Notes under the pieces: generated by a model | Databases searched by the model: none | The model's input: the letters and a program-made list of their open reading frames with translations, nothing else | Told to the model about the DNA's origin: nothing | Shown here: piece by piece, positions 55,860 to 64,000 of the stretch | Layout: every line of letters begins with the position of its first letter | How positions within the stretch are numbered: position 1 is the first letter of the stretch | Position numbers and translations under genes: made by a program | Source: Megaleporinus macrocephalus | Taxonomy: Eukaryota > Chordata > Actinopteri > Characiformes > Anostomidae | Length of the DNA stretch: 64,000 nucleotides | Reading direction: 5' to 3' | Assembly (NCBI GenBank): GCA_021613375.1 | Contig: CM038726.1 | Span: 16,048,341 to 16,112,340, forward strand

Positions 55860-57225
55860 TGTCGTAGAGTCTTTATTGTTGGATGACCACTCCTGGGTGT
55901 TGAGTTACCTTATATATTTGTACACTGCCTGACAGTAGATCAGTGACGTTTTACAGCCTCTATCAGCATAATGAGTACTGGCATATAATAATCTGCTGTG
56001 TTTGGTGAAGACCAGACTTTGTTGGTGAAGATATTGAAGCCACACTCACACCCGTGGGTGTAAGTTTGCATTTGAACAGTAGGGACATGTCCATTACAAT
56101 ATTTTGAGAGGGCAGATTAGTCCTTACCAATCTTTCATTTATTGATTCAAGTATTCTAATGTTAAATGTCTTTGTCTGCCAAAGAATCATATGGCAACCT
56201 CTGCTTTCAGGAACTGGTGTGAACCTTGAGCAGCCAAGAGTTCCCAGAACAGTTTTCAGACTTGGCCTCATTCCTCTTCACAGGACTGCTTTAACTGTCT
56301 TCTGTTGGTGGGATTTGCTCCATGAGTGCCACATGTTGTGTTTTAGGTCTGCCTCAGTTGTTCTCTATTGAGTTAGGGTCTGGATTATTAACAGCCATTC
56401 CGAAATGCAACACTTCCTCTGGTTTAGCCATTCTTTGTAGAATAACGGGTGTGTTTCGGGTCATAGTCTTTCCGCAGGTTCCACGTTCTGTTACGATCAG
56501 TTCACAGATAAATGCCCTAATATTTCCTATAATTTATAGCTGAAACAATGGCAGCAAAACAGCCTCAAACAGTGATACTGTCACCACCATGTTTCAAAGG
56601 TTGAGGCTCTTATGAAGAAATGCAGTGTTTGATGTTGCCAACCATAATCTCTCATTTTAGTCACGAAGATATACTTCTGTCTTATTCATCCACATAAAAT
56701 TATTTCAATAGTCTCATCCGGGTGGTCTTTAGCAAACTTTATACAGGCAATACTGTTCTGTGATGTTCTCCTTTCTGCCATTCCATACATACAATTCTTA
56801 TACACTGATCACTGTGGACTTATGAACACTGACATCAGACTAAGAGAAGCCTGGAGATCGTTAGATGTTATCCTGGGTTCCTTATGATCTCCTAGAGTAT
56901 ATTATCAGCTTTTGTCTTAGAGTCTTTATTGTTGGATGACCACTCCTGGGAGAGGTTACAGTGCTGTTGAGTTACCCCATATATTTGTACACTACCTGAC
57001 AGTAGATCAGTGATGTCCAAACTCATCAGAAATAGTTTTATAGCCTCTTTCAGCAGAATGAGTAGTGGCAATTAATTATTTACTGTGTTTAGTGAAGACT
57101 TGACTTTGAAAGTGAAGATAATGAAGCCACACTCACACCCATGGGTGTATGTTTGCATTTGGACAGTAGGGACATGTCCATACCAATATTTTGAGAGGGC
57201 AGATTTGTCCCTACCAATCTTTGAG
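55860..57225 (-). mobile_element. Tc1-like transposon remnant with repeated terminal segment
   Basis: On the minus strand the central part (56150-56916) is a decayed Tc1-type transposase; the plus strand shows TTGTAGAATAACGGGTGTGT, GCAAAACAGCCTCAAACAGT, ACCACCATGTTTCAAAGG and TTATTCATCCACATAAAA as complements. Segments 55860-56141 and 56917-57224 are about 300-bp direct repeats of the N-terminal and 5' end region, from GAGTCTTTATTGTTGGATGA to GAGAGGGCAGAT and ACCAATCTTT. This implies two partial copies in the same orientation or a duplication. Inactive. Confidence 0.75.
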
Positions 57226-58939
57226 TGAAATTGTTCACATTATTATCGAGTGAATTCATATTAGATCATTTCAATGTGCCTCCCAGATGTTCTGTTTCCA
57301 AGGTGACCAATTTGGGCATGCTAGCATTTGATTGGCTAAAAGAGAGGGGGCTATTTGAAAGCAGACATCATGACATGCAAATATCGTTCTTACTGCTAGA
57401 CACAGAGGAGGTGAGAGCTGATGTGTGCTCATGTTAAGTTATCAGGGCTGTCAGTCCACATACCTCAAGCATGTTTAAATATGTAGTCCAGCTGTCTGCT
57501 TGTCTTTGATTTCCTAGATGGCCAACACACATAAAATAATTTGGTCAATGTAAGCCATATGTACTTGTACTTGACACAAAGACTTGAGACATCAGAAGCA
57601 TTTTACCACTCAACATGCTAAGGTTGTAAACTAACTAGGTTAAAAGGAAAACCTGCCATTGCACTGTAAAAAACTCAACTGATACTAATAACTTAGCAAG
57701 CCAAACAAACCATAGCTGTAGACTAGGTTAGTCAGGTTCTAGCAGACGTAAACAAAAATGTGTGGATTTATCAAATTACTGCACTGCAGGTGACATGGCA
57801 GCGAGTTAGAGAAGTAGATCAGGTCCATGAGGAAACAGGAGCATCGTCAGGATTTCAGGTGAAGTTCTAATTATGTATTATGGTTTGGAATTATTAGGGA
57901 GTGTTGCCATTGAAAGTCAACATATTTGGTCATGTGTTTATGTTGAAAAGAATCTTAAATCATTTACAAGATCTGATTCATTCAGTGTTTAATATTTCCA
58001 TCTATAAATAATTAATTGGGACACACTAGTAATTAATCATGTATTTGTATGTATCTTATTCATCAGATACTGTAGAGCAGGTTGAGGGATAAACATGTTA
58101 ATGTCAGATGCAAAAACATTGAAATATTATTTTGTGTTTGTTCTCTCTCTCTCTCTGGCTAGTAAGCAATTAAAAAATATATTATTACTTTGATGTTGTA
58201 TAGTGTACAGTTTTAATCTTATAATCTAAATCTTATATGTAAAAAATGAAAAATGAAATTAAATTTAAAAAAAATAAAATTAAAACCTGGAAAACCTGTG
58301 GTTGGGGGATTAAGGTAGGGATGGAGTGTTGTTTCCCTACCAATGTTAAGACCAAATGTATGCCCTTGTGAAAACCACATAATCATCTACAACTGATCAC
58401 AACATGTTCACCTACTTCTGCCAATAACAACAATAAACAGTGGCTAATTTTCTTTAATAAAACGTTTGTTTTATTTTTTTTGTGGGTTCTCTTCATTTCT
58501 GTAGATATCCACAAAATGATGCAGTTCAAAGACTTTCAAGCAGCACTGCTCCTTTTCAAGTCTGCCAGAAAATATTTAATAGCATGCGGGCTTGTTCTCT
58601 GTATATTAGGATATTACTACTGTGCATCATGAAGACATATACTATATTGTACAAAGGTGGAGAGAAGTATATGCATATTTTAGCAGCTAATTCCCAGTTT
58701 ACAGTGGATTCTTGGCACATTCATGTGGTTTATGTCCTTGATCAGCAGGCTTGGACTGGCTTTTATGTAGTACATTGATTAAATATTACAAGGCAGTTTA
58801 CATGATTGGTTGATATAGCTGGAACGTGTCAGAACCGCATTTCATATCAACATAAAATATCAATCGCATTTTGTAGCAGTAAGTAACTGCTTTCAAATCA
58901 CATATGGTGCAGTATATATTAAAACACCTATCACCATAT
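57226..58939. other. No gene seen; (CT)n at 58141-58157
   Basis: AT-rich, short ORFs only. GGTAGGGATGGAGTG...TTTCCCTACC at 58314-58342 is a small inverted motif like the one inside 57165-57216. Confidence 0.55.
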
Positions 58940-59115
58940 GCAGTCACATGCAAAAGTTTGGGTACTGTTGGCCGAATTAACATATACGTCTTAGGAAATT
59001 TAAAAAATGTGAAGTGGGACCTACGCAAAAGTAACAGATGTTATATATTTGATGCTGTTGTTTTTCTAGAATGGTGAACTGGCAAAATAAATAGACATTG
59101 TGCACAAATAAAAGC
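58940..59115. mobile_element. Fragment of an ATGCAAAAGTTTGGGTAC-type element
   Basis: CACATGCAAAAGTTTGGGTA and GTAACAGATGTTATATATTT recall the end of a fish DNA transposon of the Tc1 type. No inverted partner. Confidence 0.4.
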
Positions 59116-59199
59116 TTATATAAGTGCCATCTGCAAGTGTGTCCTTTGTAGAGGATCTGTTATCTTCCTTTAACTTTGAAAATCAAAAAAATATCTTTC

Positions 59200-59600
59200 A
59201 GCTTTGGGAGACGACTGCATCTCTTATACCTTGTCCTGGTTCTCTTCCTGCCTGTCTTTGCCCCCCCTGTAATTTATTTCCATGTGTTTCTGTTTGTTTT
59301 GGTTCTTAGCTCCTCCTTGTCTCCACTCTTTTACCATGCCCCTCACCTGTTCCTAGTTTGTGGCCCAGTTGTTCCTTGTCTCCCAGCATTGGTGTATTGT
59401 GGATCTGTTCTTTGAGAATTTGTGAACTTTGTATGTTAACTTATTATTGTAGTACATTCTCTGTGTTCTGTGTTTAATTATGGACTTTACTGCACTCTCT
59501 GATTCTGCTTGCACCTTGAACCTGCAATCAAATAAACAGAATTTGCATCTGTACCCTCCTCCCTCACTAACAACTCCCTCATCACAGTATCCAAGGAACA
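59200..59600 (+). mobile_element. LTR-like relic
   Basis: CTTTTACCATGCCCCTCACC and TGTTCCTAGTTTGTGGCCC are shared with 28590-28640. AATAAACAG (59531) gives a polyadenylation-like signal. Probably the same LTR group as 28470-28862. Confidence 0.45.
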
Positions 59601-59851
59601 GAGCCTAGTGGAATAATGTAGTGATACTTAGTCACATGTGTGGTGTTTACTAAAAAAAACAAACAAACAAACAAGCAAATCAAATTTGCATTATGGAAAG
59701 CAGTATTAAAATTAGCTTTCTTGCCAAAAGTCTTGAAAAATGGAGGCGAGTTCAATTTAGCAACTGGGGGGGGGGGATTAACGAGCTGCTAAAGATGAAG
59801 TTAATTGTCAGAAACCTTCAACATGGAACACACACAAAAATGCTATCTCTA

Positions 59852-59855
<4 letters not shown>

Positions 59856-59887
<32 letters not shown>

Positions 59888-59912
59888 TCTCTTTCTCTCT
59901 TTCTCTCTCCCT
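59856..59912. repeat. (CT)n microsatellite
   Basis: TCTCTC run with interruptions. It extends as a pyrimidine tract up to a CAG at 59927-59929. Confidence 0.9.
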
Positions 59913-60439
59913 CTTTATTTCTGTGCCAGACCGGAGAGGAAGCTCCTGAAGGCTTCCTCTCAAGAGCCGAGTAACCACGGCAGAGAGATGAGGAAGTCTA
60001 AAAAGAGAGAATGCAGATGAGGCCAGCGTGTGAGTAGTGCACAGAGACAACATGTTTTGTGTAATGGGCTAATTAAATGCTAAACTACAAATCTTGGGGC
60101 GGTGAGAGAGAAGGGAGACGGAGCGTGCCTTTCACTTTTGAGAAATTTTTAAAGGGCCCTGAACAGGCAACACTGAATTTGACTTGCTGTGCTACCTTGA
60201 TGTTGACTTGATAAAAACAGCCTTGAATTTGGTTTTGGATTGAACTGTTTTGAATGGATTGTGTTTGATTTACATATACATACCTACACAGCTTACAGGA
60301 CTTTAGCTCTGCTCGTCCACTGTCAACTTTTCACAATAAAGGGCAGAACAGAACATTACATATCAGCCTTCAGTCTTAAAGCCACAGTAACAGTGTTTTG
60401 GGGGTGAACGGAGGCTGGAAATAGGTTGTGTAAAAGTAA

Positions 60440-60561
60440 ATTGACTGTATTTGATACACCTGGAGCAACGGGGGAAATGATGCCTTCTCTTTGTGGATTT
60501 CAGTTCAGCATTTAACATCATCCTGCCTCATGGTCTCGTGAGTAAATTGCTGAACCTCAAA
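60440..60561 (+). mobile_element. LINE remnant, left part (split by solo LTR)
   Basis: TTTGTGGATTTCAGTTCAGC is the DFSSAFNT block of a CR1/Rex-like reverse transcriptase, followed by ATCCTGCCTCATGGTCTCGT. It continues at 61215. Confidence 0.8.
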
Positions 60562-60566
60562 CTACC
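60562..60566. repeat. Target-site duplication of the solo LTR (left)
   Basis: CTACC; its twin is at 61210-61214. Confidence 0.8.
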
Positions 60567-61209
60567 TGTTACGTCCTCTAGGGGTAGGACGCAACAAATA
60601 TTTCAAGTGAGTGCCCACTCAGCACCAGACCAAGCAAATACAATTCAAAATAATTAAATATGGTTTTTATTGCTCTTAAATGAAACTTTTGTCCATTTTC
60701 CAGCTTCAAAATGTAATAAGAAACAAAAGAAAACTGAATGACTTTAGGGTTACCCCAGGCCAAAACAACAAACAAAATCATTTAAAATAAAAACATCTAA
60801 CTAACCCTGAAAATAATAAAATACCAAAGAAAATAAAATACAAAAAACTACCCTGGCTTCTCTCTCCAAAGGCAAAAGGTGTCAACCAACAAAAGGCAGG
60901 TCACTCTACGAATCCTGGACAGTAAACATTAAAATAAACAAACACAAAAAAAGAGAAACAACAAACAAGTTTGGTATGTGCTGGTGGGCCTTCACTGAAG
61001 CAGCACATGTCGGCTTAGACAGGGAGAAAAAGGTGCAGCTCCCCTGGACTCCCAGACAAAGAGGCTTTTTAAATTTCCCGCCAATAAATCCAGCCAATAG
61101 CCCGTGAGCACGGGCGAAGCAACAAGCAGCCAATGAGCCGCCAACCTAAGGACAGACCAAACAAAGAGAAAAAAAAAAACACAGATCTCCAAACTCAAGG
61201 AACGTAACA
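60567..61209 (-). mobile_element. Solo LTR, 643 bp
   Basis: Starts TGTTACGT and ends ACGTAACA, an exact 8-bp inverted terminal repeat with TG...CA ends. It is flanked by CTACC on both sides (60562-60566 and 61210-61214). It interrupts a LINE reverse-transcriptase frame that resumes on the far side. AATAAAAACC on the minus strand (near 60668) and a minus-strand TTTAAAAAGCC suggest minus orientation. No internal domain, so it is the product of LTR-LTR recombination. The minus ORFs over it are unsupported. Retroelement clade not determined. Confidence 0.85.
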
Positions 61210-61214
61210 CTACC
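61210..61214. repeat. Target-site duplication of the solo LTR (right)
   Basis: CTACC directly after the terminal CA. Confidence 0.8.
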
Positions 61215-62140
61215 TGATTCCAAATGTCTTGTAGTCAGATCGCTCACAGAGGGTCCTGAATGGCCCCCACAGCTCTCACACTCAACACTGGTTCCCCTCA
61301 AGGCTGTGTGCTTAGCCTTTTGCTCTTCACCCTCTAAAGCTCTGACTGCACCCTGATTTACACCAGCAACACCTTTATTAAGTATGCTGATGACACCACA
61401 GTGGTAGGTCGTATCACTGGAGGAGGTGGAACAGCTGACGGTGTGGTGCAGAGAAGATAATCTACTCCTGAAGGAGGAATTAATCAGAGATTTCAGGAAA
61501 AACAAACCAGACTTTTAGCCATTCTCATTAGTGGGACCTGTGTGGAAAGAGTTAAGGACTTCCATTTCCTGGGAGTCCACATAAGGAAAAACTGACCTGG
61601 GACAAGAACACCACATGGTTGGTAAAGAAGGCACAGCAAAGACTCCACTTCCTCAGGAAAAGTAACATCAACCAGAGATTGTCTTCCATAGAGAGCATCA
61701 TCATATACTGCACTGCCTCTGTACATGGTTTGTCAGTTTCATGGTGGCAAACAGGAAAGAGCTCCAGAGGGTCACCAAAATGACAGAGAAGATCATTGGG
61801 TACCCTCTGTCTACACTGGAGAACCTTCATTGTTCTTACTGTCTCAGGAGACAGCCACTCTGGCCATTCTCTGTATGAGCCATTGCCGTCAAGCAGACGG
61901 TACGGGGCCATCAAAGCAAGAACAAATAAACGGTTACTGAAAAACAGTTACTACTCAACCGCCGTCAGAGCATTGAATGCATTTAATATATAAAAAAAGC
62001 CATGTCATATACCTCACTGAATTAACAGAATTTCTTTCCTGTCATTTGTACAATACCTGTATAAATATATACCTGCACTATAAAGGTTTGCGATTCACCT
62101 TTTGTTGTACTTGTTACAATCACAATAAAAAATCTATCTA
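61215..62140 (+). mobile_element. LINE remnant, right part (reverse-transcriptase C-terminus and 3' end)
   Basis: Continues the element from 60440: CAACACTGGTTCCCCTCAAG (the TGSPQG block), AAGTATGCTGATGACACCAC (KYADDT, catalytic aspartates kept), GGAACAGCTGACGGTGTGGT, TTCCATTTCCTGGGAGTCC (FHFLGV), TCACCAAAATGACAGAGAAG (KMTEKIIG) and TATGAGCCATTGCCGTCAAG. Ends with CAATCACAATAAAAAATC. Stops and frameshifts throughout. Confidence 0.85.
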
Positions 62141-62553
62141 TATGTCCAAACTACACATAACAGTCATTTTACTGTAATAGCTCTCACTCTTTCTCTCTCA
62201 CTTCCTATGGTTCTCTGTCTCTTTATCTCTTTTTCATTTGTTTGTGTATGTGAGAACAGCAGCAGCTGTGATTCGTCATACACGTTTCAGCAGAAACATC
62301 ACTCACAATTTTCAAGTCCATCTCATATTTACTGCAGTGAATATGGTTGTGTAAGTGAGCAAACACAACACAGCACGTGAATGCAAATGGGAACCAGTTT
62401 GTTTGCAAACCAGTTGAGACCAATATGCAACTTCACAGGCAAATCCATAAAAATCCATAATAAGTAATTTGAGCCACCATGGCGTCAACTACCAAACAGC
62501 ACTACTTCAAACACAGACAAGAGGTTTAAAATGTTTACCAATGTTTACATAGC
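62141..62553. other. No gene seen
   Basis: CT-rich patch at 62185-62235, otherwise unassigned. Confidence 0.55.
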
Positions 62554-62745
62554 TCAACATGCTGTCTCAGGTTGGATGGTGATTTTTTGGGGAAAAAGTT
62601 TGTGTGAACAAAGCAAAGGTTTAAATACATTTGAATCTGTCATTTCATCATTTCTAACATCTCTAACATGAGCTTCTGGTGGGTGATCTGATGAGAAACC
62701 TTTGTCTTTATTAACTTCATCATCTTTATCTGCCATGGTCGCCAT
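62554..62745 (-). other. Candidate start exon or small ORF, unassigned
   Basis: On the minus strand AAGATGGCGACCATGGCAG gives two in-frame ATGs in strong Kozak context. The 63-codon frame begins MATMADKDDEVNKDKGFSSD and continues acidic and polar (HPPEAHVRDVRNDEMTD) to a stop at 62554. An earlier in-frame ATG (62790) has poor context. Upstream on the minus strand a CATTGGAGG motif and locally higher CpG content (62820-62860) look promoter-like. I see no domain. It could be a first exon of an unknown gene or of a transposon gene. Confidence 0.3.
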
Positions 62746-63174
62746 CTTCACAACTGCCAAGTTCAGTTGTCCAAAAACTGCAGCACACACTTTGAGTTTG
62801 ACTGACAGTGTAGTTTACTGCGATTATTCTCCTCCAATGAGCGCAACACGGCCGATCACATTTCAGAAAAGAAAATTCGTCTGCTGACTTCAAAGCTATA
62901 CTTCAAAGTGAAACGTATCGGGATTCTTCGTAGGATTGGGGTCAAAAGAACAACATTTGTCTTTGGAGTGGAGTGGAGTAAAAGTTATGTTTCCAAACTA
63001 ATGAAACTAAAGTACTTATATAGATATATGCACTGTTACTGTCCACCAGTGCCACCACTACACCATCTCCTCCCTGTTCCTTAGTTCTATATCAGTCCAA
63101 CATCAGTTATAAGGGCTTGGTCTTCTAGAGCTCTCTAGCTGTGAGTTCTCCACTTATCCTACCACCACATGTTG

Positions 63175-63490
63175 AAGGCACACTATTTTATTGAAACTAT
63201 ATATTTCGTCACTGTCCAAAAAAAAAAACAAAACACACACAATTGTCTCCAACATGGCAACTTTACAGGAGACTGGAGAGTCTTTACTTTCAATGTAATT
63301 CAATGGAACCAGATTTTTTCCAAGCTATTTTGGAGCATTTCTATTGGTCCATTCATCATGAAATATTCACACAATGTAAACGGCATCTGTTGTGTTCAAA
63401 TGATGTAGAAAAATACAAATTGACAAAAATGGAGACACGTGTTTTTCATTAGACATCAACAATATGTAGCTTTTATGTATGCACTGGTGT
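63175..63490 (+). mobile_element. Family B palindromic MITE, fullest copy
   Basis: Both ends carry related inverted motifs: left ATTTCGTCACTGTCC with CAATTGTCTCC, right GGAGACACGTGTTTTTCATT and AGACATCAACAATAT. The core is GGAGCATTTCTATTGGTCCA and TTCATCATGAAATATTCACA. No coding. Relatives at 11610, 29690, 35560 and 47636. Confidence 0.65.
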
Positions 63491-63627
63491 GTGTCCACGT
63501 ATTTAGCCAGTTCCAGGTTTTAGATATCTCCAGGGTATTGGCTACTCTTGTACAACAAGATGTCTGTATTTAAGGCATCTGTGTTCAAACACAGGCTTAC
63601 AAATGCAAAAAGCAGAACAGCTGTCGT

Positions 63628-63880
63628 GTGACTTGGTGGCTCAGTGGGTAGCGGTGTTGTCGCATAGCACAAAGGGCCTGAGTTCAAATCCTCTCTGTGC
63701 AGGGTTTGCATGTTCTCCCTGTGTCTGCGTGGGTTTCCTCTGGGTGCCCTGGTTTTCACCCACAGTCCAAAGACAGTGCAGTCAGGCCAATTGGAGTGCT
63801 GGGAAAGGTTCCAGCCCCTCACCCCGCCCCATGACACAGAAGGCAAAGCAGTTCAGAAGAAGAATGAATGAAGGAAAAGC
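63628..63880 (+). mobile_element. tRNA-derived SINE
   Basis: Head with pol III boxes: TGGCTCAGTGG (A box, 63637-63647) and GAGTTCAAATCC (B-like, 63680-63691). The conserved body follows: GTTTGCATGTTCTCCCTGTG, TCTGCGTGGGTTTCCTC, CCACAGTCCAAAGACA and CAATTGGAG. A GAATGAATGAA tail lies at 63861-63873. This matches a SINE common in fish genomes. The middle is shortened relative to the form I remember. The minus-strand 108-codon ORF is a shadow. Confidence 0.85.
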
Positions 63881-64000
63881 TGTTACCATTAACGAGAGAG
63901 CACACAATTCTCTCACCACATCTGCCTCTGCTTCATTCCTGTCTGCTATGCAAATATGTTTAGCTCGTCATCCCATCTCGTTTTTTCTTTTTCTTTTAAT

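Noticed and set aside
59930..60029. Possible exon with a pyrimidine tract and CAG in front and GTGAGT behind
   Set aside because: The pyrimidine tract is a (CT)n microsatellite, and the only long frame (29 codons) hits a stop before the donor site.
63628..63700. Functional tRNA gene at the SINE head
   Set aside because: The boxes fit, but no acceptor or anticodon stem can be formed and the sequence runs straight into a SINE body.

Overview
This window looks like a piece of teleost fish genome, probably an ostariophysan such as a characin or catfish relative. The inference rests on AT-rich sequence full of microsatellites and on many transposable-element families I recognise from fish: Tc1-like fragments, L2/CR1/Rex-type LINE 3' ends, palindromic MITEs, a tRNA-derived SINE and Gypsy-like LTRs. 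No species call is possible from this alone. I see no complete host gene. The window is best read as intergenic or deep intronic DNA. Three short candidate exons (33971-34089 +, 44937-45160 +, 62554-62745 -) have plausible splice or start context, but I do not recognise any of them.

Layout. 1-5200: LTR-like relics, a MITE, an L2-type LINE 3' end and a reverse-strand Tc1 remnant. 5200-11150: mostly unassigned, with MITE pieces, microsatellites, an 18-bp-arm hairpin and a 5'-truncated LINE with an 18-bp target-site duplication (TSD). 12271-15124: the most coherent object, a nearly intact non-autonomous LTR retrotransposon on the minus strand. It has 330-bp LTRs that differ at one base, a 5-bp TSD, a polypurine tract, a TATA-like box and a predicted self-priming site. 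Its interior is GC-rich nested tandem repeats. 15185-22250: a LINE 3' end and a cluster of nested MITEs, including a Harbinger-type MITE with a TAA TSD and a Tc1-type MITE. 24895-28860: Tc1 and LINE remnants and an LTR-like relic. 29560-35980: AT microsatellite, MITEs, LTR and LINE tails, and a candidate exon. 36175-39985: low-copy-looking sequence, then two adjacent LINE reverse-transcriptase remnants. 43115-44640: a 36-copy 24-bp minisatellite joined to a MITE. 45555-46326: a complete long palindromic element. 47636-50745: MITE, Tc1 and LTR remnants. 51035-54708: a tandem duplication, a LINE tail and a 26-copy, 51-bp minisatellite open in both directions. 55860-57225: a Tc1 remnant with a repeated terminal segment. 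60440-62140: a LINE split by a 643-bp solo LTR. 63175-63850: MITE and SINE.

The elements do not form a pathway. They record layered insertions: LTR element into an older repeat, solo LTR into LINE, MITE into MITE. The most interesting result is the LTR element. The 10 bases just inside its upstream LTR can pair with the predicted 5' end of its own transcript, 31 bases downstream of a TATA-like motif. This matches the Tf1/sushi self-priming arrangement, and the only difference between the LTRs falls inside this pairing sequence.
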